Source: Phyto melanocephala
Taxonomy: Eukaryota > Arthropoda > Insecta > Diptera > Rhinophoridae
NCBI GenBank assembly: GCA_941918925.1
Contig: OW799237.1
Coordinates: forward strand, 70,363,626-70,427,625
Direction of reading: 5' to 3'
Length of the DNA stretch: 64,000 nucleotides
This document shows positions 33,016 through 44,720 of the stretch, piece by piece. The notes under the pieces are model-generated. The model made no database searches, was not told the origin of the DNA, and worked only from the letters and a program-made list of their open reading frames with translations. The translations under genes and the position numbers were made by a program. The first letter of the stretch is position 1; the number at the start of each line of letters is the position of its first letter.

Positions 33016-36000
33016 GTAAAAAAAATTTGAAATATGTTGAATATTCATGTTGAAACAATTCGTACAAAAGATAAAAAAAAAATTATGCACTTTTTTTTGC
33101 AAAAAAAAAGAAAAAGAAGAGGTTTTTGAAAGTGAGGTTAGTATCTCTACGAATTATGTTTGATACCACAATAAAATTTGGAATCTCTAATTTTAGAAAC
33201 AAAAAAAAAAGTGTGCGCAAGTTTGCGCCATTATTTTTAACGATTTTTTTAAATTTTTACATTTCTTCTATTTTTGCTCATCAGGCACTTTTTCTTATAC
33301 ATTTATATCGTCATAAACTTTTATGTATTTTTAATTATTGATTTTAACTGTTATTCACATCATTTTTAACACTTTTTTATAAGCAGCAGTACGCAAAGAG
33401 AACGGGTAATTAAAAAAATCTTTTTCATCAGAAACCATCTCACTTCTTTTTCCTGACACCGATGATGCAGCTAATAAGGATATACATACGACATAATAAT
33501 TATTAAGGAATATTAGTTTAACTTGTTCTTATATTAAGTATTATATAATATAAAATTAATATAATAAAGCATTTTTTCATAAAAAAAATACTTTTTTATA
33601 AGAGCCTTACAATTTTAATTTTTTTTTTAATTAGACCGTAAATCATATGTTTGCATGTACATACAGTCTGACAAGAACGAGTTTAAACCTTTAAAATCAA
33701 CATTTGTTAATTGCGTTTTACTATTTATACCGACTTTTATTCCTTAGAAATGTGGCTTTTGGAAAAATCTTAAGAATTTAAATTTTTGGTTCTTAAATTT
33801 TTTTTATGGCATTTTGAAAACAAAACATTTACATTACATATAATAACTCCGAAATAGTAATAGATAGAATAGAAATGTGTTTATTTAGTTTAAGCAAAAT
33901 TTTCCGGTGCATCATCTGATCCTCCTGCTATTAAAATCGGAGAATCCGTTTTCAAGTTATGACAAAATATGTTAGGCAACCCAACGATTTAGAGAGTGAA
34001 ATATGCCACGCCTTTAACAGAAAATCCTTACGCACTAGAGAAAAACGGAAAACAGATTTGAATTAAGGGCATCAAAATCAATATAGTCCACATACTTTTA
34101 TTTCTAGAAGAGACAAAAAAAATTTTTTTGCGCAGTGTAATTTTTCAAAATCTGCCACTAGATTTCTTATATCATACTACACCTAAAACTATTAAAAAAC
34201 TAGAACTTTTAATTCAAAAAACACATTTAATAATTTTGGCCAGCTTTTCAGGCCAAATACTCCTCTGTGCGACGTCTAAATGTGGTATACATACTATTGT
34301 ATGTAATCTGTCTGACAAAGTTATTGCAAAGGCGTGTAAGGACTAAATTTTAAAAGTTTTGGACAAGCGTTCTGCTGCCGGCAATGCTTAAAAGTTAAAC
34401 ATTTTTAAGCCAAAAGAGTTGGTATTTATGATCTTGTCAAATATTTAAATACACTAATGCACTGATATATAACAACCTCTTGCAGCTGTTAATCTTAATC
34501 GCTTTACAAAAATAAATTAAAGTTATCGATATCGAATCAGTTATTACCGCTGTATAGGGTGTAAGAAAACACATATAATAAGTTTGTTGACCTGTAGGTT
34601 CAACTAAAAAAAATCATCTACGATCAAACTAATTTATATATTGCTTGACTCCTGTGTAATTATCTGCTCCAAAATTTTTTCTTATTTAGTTGTTAATAAC
34701 TTTTATTTGTTGACTTAAGAATTAAAAGAAATACTTTGTGTTAACGATTTTTATACGTTTTGTATTTGTTGCTTCTACATCGTAATATACGCATGTTTTT
34801 CAATCCGGACGTTCACTTGTATTCTAAAAACTGTACACATAAATTATAAATATTTATAAATTCATTATATTTTTAACATTATAAGCTGTTTACAGAATAC
34901 GCTTCCAGGTATTTTTCGTATTTCTTAAAATTGCAAAACACATGTAAAATTTTTGTCTATTTAACCGATTATTTTCTGTGAACAGTAGTATTTACTCATT
35001 CAGTATTCATTTTTTGCCTTAGGGAATTGACAATATTTACTATATTAAAAAGAACAACAAAATAATTCTTTTGTCTTGCAGGTAAACAGCAAGAAAAGGA
35101 ACTAAGCAAATGTATACAAATTTCATGTATAAATAGATACTTAGAGGAAGAATAAAGTAATAAAAAATAAGACTTTTGCAGTTCTTTGTATAAAAGTGTC
35201 ATCAAATGTTTGAATTTTTATTTTATAGGGCTGACTAGAATAAAGTGATTTTATCTTTTTAAATTTGAGCTACTTTAATAGGCTCTATAAGGCAACAAAC
35301 GCACAATGTGTTGTACCCAAACAACGGTTGACCAAAAAGGAATAAAACAAATAAGAGTTTTATAAGCCAAGACAAATGTAATTTATAGTCAGAATTTTCT
35401 AATAGCATAATGTTTTAAACTGTAACTAGCACTTGTATTTTACAAATATTTCTAGAATGCGTTTCTGTTGTACTGGGAGTTAAGGCTCTCCTAGCTTAAA
35501 TTCAATGTAAATTTCACTCGAATAAGACAAGACTTATGACAATTAGGCATATTAGATACAATTTCATCAGTTATATATGTCTATGCTACTTTCTTCTTTT
35601 AGTTCAATGTCAAAGTTTGGAGACCTTAAGTAAGCAGTGAGCCTACAGCAGCTATCAAAATTCAGCCCCAGCACAGAGTTTTCAGGTATTCTTTAATTAT
35701 TATGTCAACATGTATTAATTTACGTTTAATTACGATAGAGAAGAGAGATTTTTTTCTATAAATACGAGAAAAAAAGTTGCTTTGTACCAAATAATACTCA
35801 AATTCAAATTAATTGATCTGTTAAAGTAAAGTTTGAGCTGCTGAGGGACTCGAAGTAAGTAAATCATTGATTTTTAATGTTATAAAATATCGAAGTATTA
35901 AAACAAGCCACTATTGAATACAGATTAAAATTAAGAAAATACCACATGACGTGGATATATGTACATAGGTAGCAACAAGTTCATCAAGCAAACGATTGAA

Positions 36001-36676
36001 AAAGAGTTATTTTTTCCCAACAAAAAACCATTTAATATCGATGGCTCAAATGGATACAATTATTATTATTATTATTTCAACGATAAAAGGAAGGAGGAAA
36101 AATTATTAAGCCATCACCACAGCAGAGAGTGTTGCGTGGTCTGTATGGCTACCGCGTACCATGGCGCTCTCAGTTTAGTTTTTATAAATGAAACTACTAC
36201 TACTTGAAACTACGTTTGACTTCCTTTCATTTATTTTTCAACATGACAACAAGTTTCAGAAACAGAGGGCTAAAATACCAAGTATCCACCATATTCTCCT
36301 GACTTGAACATCGTTGAAAACTTTTGGAAATGGCTATCGCGATAAAGGAATCAGGTACTTCTCTACATAAGCTAATCGGTTTGGTGTGAAATTTAGTTAA
36401 GTTAGATCAATCCTCTCTACGATTTGTTACAAACCCCAAATTTTTGACGTTGTTTAGAAAAACGGAGGCAGTACAAATGGTTATATATTGAAATTGAAGT
36501 ATAAGTTAAACTAGATTAAACAAAACAACTAATTTGCGTTTTATTTGTTTTAACTGAGGTGAGGCTAATCTAAGTAAATATTTTAAAACCACACTAAAGA
36601 ACAAAGGGGAAAGGGGACCCGTTTAAATAAGAGGTCTTCTTCGGTATTACCCCTATATATACATACATATATAATA
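33016..36676. other. Long stretch without recognised genes or repeats
   Basis: About 3.7 kb. Frames up to about 80 codons occur, none with recognisable motifs. Local features are only an ATTATT run (36059-36075). This is the longest stretch free of the repeat families seen elsewhere and may include intron or regulatory DNA of a gene beyond the window, which cannot be shown. Confidence 0.4.
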
Positions 36677-36958
36677 AAGGGTCCGCCAAATAACTTTTTT
36701 TTTTGAAAATGATATAAAAAAAAAATGAATATTTTCTGTGTGGCACGTAGCGTCGTCCATTTGAAAAGATGATTTTTTTTTGGCAAAATTGGCATCTTCT
36801 GTAAGTCGATCGCAGGCCCACTTTCCCAGCGTTGTTAAAGCGTATACACAACCATATTCGTTCAGCGAAAGGATTATCTGTCAAATCAGACATGAGCTAA
36901 GTGTTACTATTCACGAAATAAGCACTAGTTGAAAAAAAAAGTTAGATGGCGGAAGTTT
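36677..36958. mobile_element. Mariner-type MITE, copy F1 (282 bp)
   Basis: Ends AAGGGTCCGCCAAATAAC and, inverted, AAACTTCCGCCATCTAAC, with TA on both sides. It keeps only both ends of F2/F3, joined at the GAAAAGATGATTTTTTTT region; the transposase core is gone. Confidence 0.75.
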
Positions 36959-36961
36959 TAT

Positions 36962-38105
36962 AAAGCTTTTTACGGTGGGTGGGCGTTTAAGTGTACACGC
37001 CCACCTTAATTTTCTCTAATTAATATTATATTGCTTACAAAGGTGTACATGCGAAATTTTATTATCATACATCTATCGCTTTTATGGGATTTTAGATTTC
37101 ATTAAAAGTAAATTATGTAAGAAGTAGACGTGTCAAAGTAGTTTTTGCTAATAAGCTTTACTTAAATGTTTTATCCTTTATTCTTCCGCAATTTGTGTCC
37201 ATAGAGAAATTATATGAACTTAAGGCAACACTTAATATGGAAAATGGGCGTGTCACCTTCATTTTCGCGCATTACAATAATATTGACCAGTAAGATATAT
37301 ATAGAACATATATGTGACAGCGCATAGAGAAAGGGACGTAAGGGTAAAAAAAAACAATTTGCACTTTTTTTTTGATGTGAACAACATCTGAGCATCGAAT
37401 GAGACCGATCCCATGCCCCAAAAGTGTTCCCTCCCAGAGATATGCGAGTTTTATAAAAGTGAAGTCGACGATTCTAAGCGAAAACAGAAAGGAACCTAAC
37501 GGTAAAATTTATTTGTTTTAATTTTCTCCCCTACTAAATTAACTAAATAACTTGATTTTAAGAAACTACAAAAAATTTATTTATTATTTATTTATTTTCT
37601 CCCCTACTAAATTAAAAAAATAACTTGATTTTAAGAAACTACAAAAAATTTATTTTTTTCCTTATGTACAATTTAAAAAAAATAGAAAAATCATTTAATC
37701 TTTAAAATGGCTTTCCTCAACGAAACCTGCTTTTACCCTTTATATCACCATGCATCTACTTCTGTAGCTCTTATGAGCTTTTAAATTTCATTAAGAATAG
37801 ATTATATAAAAAGTGGGCGTTAAAGTAGGCGTATCAAAGTACTTTTTGCTAATGAATTTAACTTAGATATTTCAATATAGAGTTGATTATTTTTCGAAAA
37901 TCTTTGTCCATAGAAAAATTATTTGAATTTAAAAGGAGGTAGGCTTGTCACCTTAATTTTCCGTTAGTACAAATTTATTGATAAATTTTCAGGGAAAGAT
38001 ATTTTTTACTCAAAAATTATCCTTGGTAAGTTTTTTGGCTCTACGTTAACACGTCTACAAACAATTAGAAATATTCTGGCAAAATGTGATTCCCCCAACT
38101 ATTTG
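36962..38105 (-). mobile_element. Decayed family B material, copy B6
   Basis: Family B words in order: GTGGGCGTTAAAGTAGGCG, ATTTCAATATAG, TTTGTCCATAGA, GTCACCTTAATTTTCCGTTAG and a final ATATTCTGGCAAAATGTG. A GGTGGGTGGGCGT/ACACGCCCACC hairpin sits at the left edge. Between 37480 and 37680 a foreign A+T-rich segment holds a 73-base tandem duplication. Both ends are lost. Confidence 0.5.
37520..37668 (+). repeat. Two tandem copies of a 73-base unit
   Basis: TTTTCTCCCCTACTAAATTA ... AACTACAAAAAATTTATTT occurs twice head to tail (CTCCCC at 37526 and 37599) with few differences, so the duplication is recent. Confidence 0.75.
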
Positions 38106-38880
38106 GTTTTGATGAAGCATAAATCATAGAAGGCTCAGTGTTTAAAAAGTCACATAGGCTATGTATTTTTTCAAAACTAGGACGATAGATAAAAAATGTT
38201 TGTGTCTCCGAAACATTCTAACCGATTTAAATGTAGTTCAATACATAGATAGATATGCACCTTGAAAGGGTCAGAGGACATGTATGTTTTAATTCTTATA
38301 CGAAAATAATAGTTTACATATATAGTGAATACCCTTAATGTTAAGTACTTTTAAGTGAATACTCCTAATATTGCATGTATCGAATTTCCTTTAATGAGAA
38401 TTGGTCAATTTAAAGTTTATTTTATTTTAATATCTCATAATACATTTGTTCTTTTATTTAATTATGATTGGTTATTTTCAAATATATTTTGTCTTGATAT
38501 CTCAAATTACATTTATTTTTATTTGTTTAAATCAGCAATAAAATTGACAATATTTGGCTGTTTTCGTAATAAGCAAGAATCTTTGTTTTATTTTGAATTG
38601 CCTAATTTTCAAGTTTCAAGTGCTTGAAGATTCAACAACAACAATATAGTACAATCCAAATTCAAGTGTTGTACAATGTACATTTTTAAAATTAGGACTT
38701 GGAAATAACAACTACATCCCATTATTAAGGGAGATATAAGCTATGCACTTTTACAAAACTGTGACTAGTCAGCGGGTAGAGAAATAATTTGTGCTCCTCT
38801 AAAACTTTAAAATCGCTTCTAACTAAAATGAAAGCATAGTTATCCGTTTGTTTAGAAGGAGACTTATAGCCTTTCATATA
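38106..38880. other. Unassigned stretch
   Basis: One 90-codon A/T-biased frame without motifs; nothing recognised. Confidence 0.35.
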
Positions 38881-39180
38881 CAACTAATCAAAGAGCAAAG
38901 CAACTTTTAAAAGATTCAAGTTCTTTGATATAGAGAAAAGGTAACAAGTGCATTTTGTTGATATTTTTATGTGTCGTCTATTTCTTTCATATTCAAAATG
39001 CCTTTTAATATCAGACATCGTTGTTCGAACAAATGTTCTGACAACGCTGTTTGAACAAGAACAAAACATCGACAACAGCGACGACCCACACTAGGCAAAT
39101 ACAAAAAATTGCACGTTATTCGAACAAATCGACAGGCTGTTAGTCTATGCACCTTTTTAAAACTTGGCAGCAATGCGAAT
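38881..39180 (-). mobile_element. Short element J, copy J3
   Basis: Minus strand carries MSDIKRHFEYERNRRHIKI with ATG at about 39017-39019, preceded by AACATTTGTTCGAACAACG, as in J1. The upstream side ends GTCGATTTGTTCGAATAACG and then GGTGCATAG, comparable to the left end of J1; the far end is eroded. Confidence 0.6.
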
Positions 39181-40968
39181 TGTATTGAAAATATTGTTTA
39201 ACCCGAAGTACTTAAATAACGAAAAATTTTTTCTTTAAATTCTTATTAATTTTTTGTAATTACCTCGGCAGCAACGCGCAGAGCATTAGCTAGTTATTAA
39301 TAAAATGAACAAATAAAGCGATGCACACAAAAGGTAAATAAAAACATAAATTTATAAACATATTTACATTCATATTAAATTTATGCCATCTGGTGTTGTC
39401 AAATAGGGATACATAATTATAAAAACTTTATAATTCCAAATAATTACATTGTCAGTTCTTAATTTAGCTGTAGCATATGAAGTAAGGCATTGTGCGCCGA
39501 CCGCTTGCCTAAATAAATAAGATGTGGAGACAATTTTTGCTTGTTCAAAAGGGTAAATATGTATAAAATGATTTCGTAAAAAAAAAAATGACAACAAACA
39601 TTCTGAAATTAAGTTAAGGACTTTTAGGGATGTTTAGGGTCAATTTATTTTACATACATACAAATTAACAAGATGAGATACTTGGCGTGCGTTACGCACA
39701 CGTGTTTAAATCTATTCCATCCCAATGTTGACTATATGTATGTATCATTGATAAGGTTGTTTACCTTAAATACCTTTTATATTTGAAAACAAACATTGAA
39801 TACTAAAATCAAAAGAGAAGTAGAAACATCAATTTAAACTTAGTGGCAGTGTATAAGTTTTATTGAGTGCTTTTGAGTTCCCAGAAGGATTGAAAATACA
39901 CATGATGCGCTTGTGATTCCGAATCTTTAACGTGTGTGTCATGACAAAATGACAAAATATTTTAAATAAATTCTTTAAATGGCAAATTTAACAAATATTT
40001 GTGTTAGGAATGGAAACAAGATTAACTGGAATCTTGTTTACACATTTGAAATTTTGTTTCTAAACATACAATTTACCGTAAATGTATGAGATTTTTATTT
40101 CTTTTTTTGAAAAGTTTAAAACTTGTAACAGGCAGAAAAACACCTAAATACTAGTGCTGCCAAAGGAATAAGTAATTGGATAATGGGGATCTCTGTTTTT
40201 GGGTACTTAATCCTATGAAGCAGTTATTTGATACTTCCAGAGCTGTATTATTGAAATAGTTTTGAGCGCAAATCTGTTGAAAGAATTCAATCCTATTATT
40301 GTATTATATTAAGAAATAGAAAATCGTTAGTTTGATTTTAACTGTTGTTTTCTAGCAATGCTTTTCAAAAATGAAAAAAAAAATAAATATATTTAAATTC
40401 AAGTTGCCTAAATAGCTCAATATAATATATGTCCTGACATTGTACCTCTGTTTTGAAGATTTCATCAGAAAGTACCGCAAGGAAAAAATTGGTCAGATCG
40501 ATTCACAAGTTACAAGCCGGTTACGGTTACGGTTTCTACTCTGGTTGCGTTGTCTTAATAAAAATCCTTTTCGTATTAATTGTATAATAATCTACTAAGA
40601 TCTACTGTTTAACAAAAAAAAATATATATATCTGTGGACTTTAGACAACACCACTTAAGTCAAGTTAAGAAATTTTTCAGCGCTTTCCTTATCACTAAAA
40701 TAAGAATTTCCAGAAGCTTTATTTGCACTATTCTACGTCCATGTAAAATTCTTTAGGAGATATCATTATTAAAAAGAGTTAACTGTATTAGGACAGCACT
40801 CACACGCACAAATTAAAGTTGCTAATTCATGAGTTAGTTGTGAAGAGAGGAAGAGAGTGTAGAGGGGAAGAACAGAGTTATTTGTATTTGCAAAGTTTTT
40901 TTGTTATTCGTACATTAACATTTACACATACACACAAGTTAAAATTTGTAAATAAAAATTTCTGTGCA
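39181..40968. other. A+T-rich DNA, nothing recognised
   Basis: No frame or family found; the only notable local composition is the purine-rich GAGGAAGAGAGTGTAGAGGGG at 40847-40867. Confidence 0.4.
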
Positions 40969-40976
40969 AGGCGAAT

Positions 40977-41472
40977 TCTCATCGGGTGACTGGCACAAAA
41001 AGAACCGGAAAATGTCAAAACACAAATCAGAACTAATTATTTTTTGTTTTAATTTTAAGTAAAATTCTATTTTTATAATTTTACATGAACATTTTTCAAA
41101 TAAATGTGTATTTTATTAATTACATAAATTTCTGCTCGTTTATATCACAAATACATGTTTTTTAAAGCATTTTTCACAATTTTCAAAAACTAAAACCTCC
41201 ACGACAAAAATAACAGGAATTTTCCGAACTAAACACATTAAATATTTTGTTTATTCTAATTATTACGAGTATATTACTTATCGTTTTTAACAAGTATTAG
41301 TATCTTAACAATTTTTTTTTCACAAATTTCACAACTTTTATAACATTTTTCAACGAACGCTCACAAAAATTAAGTTAAATGTAAACAAACTTTGACACTG
41401 CGTCGTTTAAAATAAAATGTGCACGAAACAATCAGCTGGCTACGTAGCATCATCTGATGTGAATTTGCCTTG
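40977..41472. mobile_element. CAAGGC-family TIR element R (496 bp, 8-bp duplication)
   Basis: Left end CAAGGCGAATTCTCATC, right end inverted CAAGGCAAATTCACATC. TTTCTGTG lies immediately outside both ends (40969-40976, 41473-41480): an exact 8-bp duplication. Right subterminal CAGCTG is shared with element S1. Interior A+T-rich, no protein. Eight-base duplication allows hAT, P or Merlin-like; the ends do not settle it. Confidence 0.85.
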
Positions 41473-41523
41473 TTTCTGTGTCCAAGCAACAAAAAATAGA
41501 ATTCAAAAAATCTTATCAAACTA

Positions 41524-42025
41524 ACGGATCCGCCATCTAACGTTTTTTTTCAACTAGTGCTTATTTCGTGAATGGTAACACTTAGCTCATGTCTGATTTG
41601 ACAGATAATTAGTTTTATCCTCCCGCTGAACGAATATGGTTGTGTATACGCTTGAACAATGCTAAGAAATATTGCGACATTACTTTGGTCGATTTTGCCA
41701 AAAAAAATCATCTTTTCAGATGAAGCTCAAGCTCAAGCAAAATTATCGCGTTTGGGACACAGAAAACCAGAACGCATACATTGAAAAGCCCGATTTTGGT
41801 CCAGAGGCATAATTGGGCCATTTTTCTTCGAAAATGAGCAAGAAGTGGCCGTAGTAAATGGCGATCGTTATTGGGCCATGTTGAACGAATTTTTGTTCAC
41901 AAAAATTTAAGAGGAGGATATTGGCAACATTTGGTTTAAACAGGACGGCGCTACGTGCCACACACCCGAAGCAACACTTTTTTTTATAGCATTTTCAAAA
42001 AAAAAAAGTTAGTTGGCGGACCCTT
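41524..42025 (+). mobile_element. Mariner-type deleted element, copy F2, with transposase remnant
   Basis: Inverted ends (CCGCCATCTAACG left; CCGCCAACTAAC inverted right) with TA outside. The plus strand reads, with shifts and stops, FWSRGIIGPFFFENEQ, VVNGDRYWAMLNEFLF and NIWFKQDGATCHTPEAT, a mariner transposase core segment around the second catalytic Asp. The N-terminal half and the part after the second Asp are deleted, so it cannot move itself. Confidence 0.8.
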
Positions 42026-42027
42026 TA

Positions 42028-42707
42028 GTACTTGTTTGTTTGAGCGCTGTCAAAATATTTTTGTTATTTATGATTTCCTAAAAAAATTAAAAGTTTAATT
42101 TAAAAGTTTTTTTATAAACAGTTGACGAATCACAAAATTCTGATTATTTTCCAACAAAAAAAAAAATAAATAAAAAATTTAGAAGTAGTGTTAAGTAGTT
42201 GACATTTGCAGGACTTTAAAATCAATAGTGCAAAAATATTTTTTCGAAACAACTTTCAAAATGCAAAATAATTTGTCATAAATTAAGTTCTTCAATCTGA
42301 AAGCAAAATCATGCTAAATGTCTTAAGCAATTAATGTAAACAAACAACATTAACTCATGAAACATCGGATTGTTTTTACCTTATTTCGATAAGTTCTAAG
42401 CTCTTATTAGAATGAAGTACAATTTATTTATATATTCATGTAAAAACATGATTTCCAATGTCACGCTGATGTTAAAATCATTAGTATGTTCACCTAAATT
42501 AAGTCACTTCCCCAATAGTTAAACCCCTCCAAAATCAATTCTTTGTCATATTTTTTTTTCTGCTGGGTCTAGTTATTCCGCATTTTGCTGAAAGTTGTAA
42601 AATAAGAGGAATCAAAACAAAAATGATCAACTTCAATATAATTATTTTTTGATTTTTTTGTTTGTTTTTTTGCTCTACTGAAACATTTAAAAATTCGAAA
42701 TAAGTTC
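42028..42707. other. Unassigned stretch
   Basis: A+T-rich, no family or frame recognised. Confidence 0.35.
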
Positions 42708-42715
42708 TACTTATT

Positions 42716-43458
42716 CAAGGCATATCCATAAGGTATATGCATCGCGGCAACAAACACAACAATAAAAAACACATGTATTTTGTTTTTGTATATATGCCGG
42801 CATATGTCAAACAATTTTTTTTATTTTCTTCTCAAATTTGAACAACTTTTAAAAAACTTTATAGCGAAAACTTTTAATTCACGGTTTTGTATTTTTTAAC
42901 ACGCTTTAAACCAACTGAATCTGCAAATTATTTATTGTACAATAAAATTTAAAAAATTAAGTTTGACAACTGCAGGCATGACTTTTAAAAAAAGTTGGTA
43001 ATGCTAAGGCGAATTCATACAGGTGCACTTATGGGCACATGATGATGGGGAAACATAATGTCTAAATTTTTTGAATTCTCCTTTATTCTATTTATTAATG
43101 CAGGAATGGAAGATTAGATTTTGGATTCCGAATTAAACATTTAACTTAATTGTGCTTTTTATGATAATAAATTTACCAAATTTATGTATATTTGTTGTGC
43201 TTGCACAATTTATAATGTGCTTCACAAGCACATATCCTTTTTTTAATAAAATTTTATTGATAAAACATACAAAAACAACTTTTCCATCCTTGTTATACAA
43301 ACTGACCTTGAAAGAAAAAATCCCCTAAAAATTTGCTTTGTTGTATCAATTCGCCGTTGCATATACCTGTATGAATATGCCTTGGTAACGCTTTTAAAAT
43401 GTATTTAAAAAAAAAACAGTCAGCTGATTGGATACGAGTACCTTATGGATATGCCTTG
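42716..43458. mobile_element. CAAGGC-family TIR element S1 (8-bp duplication), host of S2
   Basis: Ends CAAGGCATATCCATAAGGTA and its inverted copy at the right are identical for 20 bases. TACTTATT flanks both ends (42708-42715, 43459-43466). Near the right end CAGTCAGCTGATTGG parallels element R. Without nested S2 it is about 356 bp. No protein. Confidence 0.9.
43006..43384. mobile_element. CAAGGC-family TIR element S2 nested in S1
   Basis: Left end AAGGCGAATTCATACAGGT (first C lost), right end inverted CAAGGCATATTCATACAGGT. Flanks GTAATGCT (42998-43005) and GTAACGCT (43385-43392) are an 8-bp duplication with one transition. A family member has thus jumped into another. Confidence 0.8.
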
Positions 43459-43849
43459 TACTTATTGTATCCGATAGGTCATCCAAACTTCATGTGATCC
43501 GACTCATATTCACTATAGGTGGCACTTTAGGTAAATTTTTTATTTTTCATATGCAAAAAAAAATCTACACATTTTGTTTGTATCTAACCATTTTTCACCT
43601 AAACTACTAGACTGACTCTTATATTTTTTTAAATAAAAGGATTTTCACACAATTATTATAAATATATTTTTTATTGTAAACAACGAGCGTAAGTGCAAGT
43701 AAACTTGAATATGTTTGGCCTGGAAGGCTTTGTATTGCTGCGTTGAATAAATAAATAAATCAAAAAATATGTATATATTGTGGTCCAACAAAAAAACAAA
43801 ATGTTAATTGCAAACAAAACAAAAAGTTTCCAGAGCATTATCCTTAATG

Positions 43850-44000
43850 TTCTCTTATTACGATAGAAGGATCTAAGACAATTATGTTTGACACAAAATA
43901 TCGGCCAAATGTTAGCAAAGACATCAGTAGCATACTTTTATACGATGGTCCATATTTTTAATGACGGCACTTCTACCACACTATAATAATTAAATCGAGG
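43850..44000. mobile_element. Fragment of the GGGTGGTTAAATT mariner family
   Basis: GAAGGATCTAAGACAATTATG, ATATCGGCCAAATG and GATGGTCCATATTTTTAATG parallel 46263-46380 and 58560-58670, the transposase-3' side of that family. No ends remain. Confidence 0.5.
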
Positions 44001-44361
44001 GCAGTAACATTAAATAATGTCGACTGTTGTCGGATAAAACATAGTAATAAATTTTAATTCTCTTATAGAAAATAAAACTTAAAAGTCAACAAAAAAATTA
44101 TCTCTAAAATAAAAAAGTTCAATAATATATATTTGGTTGTTGGGTTTAAGCCGGTTTATATGCATTTCACTGGTGCTTATGCCAGATTATTAGTAAACCT
44201 TTACCCAAATCTTGAAAAAGTTTTAAAATATTATAAGTTTTATTTTCAAATTCTTATTAACAAAATGAGAATTCAAAAATAAAACAAAAAACTTTAAAAA
44301 ACTTTTTCAAAAACCCAACCAACAATTTTTCAATTTTAGTTTATTTTATTTTTCAAATCCC
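44001..44361. other. Unassigned stretch
   Basis: Very A+T-rich; nothing recognised. Confidence 0.35.
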
Positions 44362-44648
44362 TTTAAAACTCTCTATCTAATATTCCGATTCAGCCCATTT
44401 TCAATACCGAACAAACCTTCTGTGTAAGAAATATTCTGGCATTTGAGCCTCCTTGCCTTTTTGGTCCGACCTCCATCGTGCTTTCAACAAACGGACAGAC
44501 GAACAGACATAGCTAGATCGTCATAAAATGAAACCCCGATTCTGAATATATATAGTTTATGGGGTCTTAAATGGATATTTCGATGTGTTACAAACGGAAT
44601 GACAAAATGAATATACCCCCACTATTTTTTTGGTGGCGGGTATAAAAA
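44362..44648 (-). mobile_element. Family B Helitron-like element, copy B7 (5' end only)
   Basis: CTCTCTATCTAATATTCCG, CCATCGTGCTTTCAACAAAC, GATCGTCATAAAATGAAACC and GATATTTCGATGTGTTACAA lead to the 5' palindrome CCACTATTTTTTTGGTGGCG and GGGTATAAAAA. Confidence 0.75.
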
Positions 44649-44649
44649 T

Positions 44650-44712
44650 CAAGGCATATGCCTTGAAATATGCTGAAGAAACAAAACTACCTGATGAATT
44701 AAATATGCCTTG
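44650..44712. mobile_element. CAAGGC-family element S3 (63 bp, 8-bp duplication)
   Basis: Left CAAGGCATATGCCTTG (itself a palindrome) and right ATATGCCTTG frame only 63 bases. ATAAAAAT flanks both sides (44642-44649, 44713-44720) exactly. It sits at the 5' edge of B7. Confidence 0.75.
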
Positions 44713-44720
44713 ATAAAAAT

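Noticed and set aside
33126..33341. 71-codon frame as a small membrane protein
   Set aside because: Hydrophobicity follows from T-rich DNA; no signal, homologue or context supports it.
35959..36207. 82-codon frame with His and Cys residues as a zinc-finger gene
   Set aside because: Residues are not in a zinc-finger spacing; Tyr and Asn runs come from an ATTATT microsatellite.
36594..36893. 99-codon minus-strand frame as a gene
   Set aside because: It runs through the MITE F1 and its flank; its start is repeated in the other F copies.
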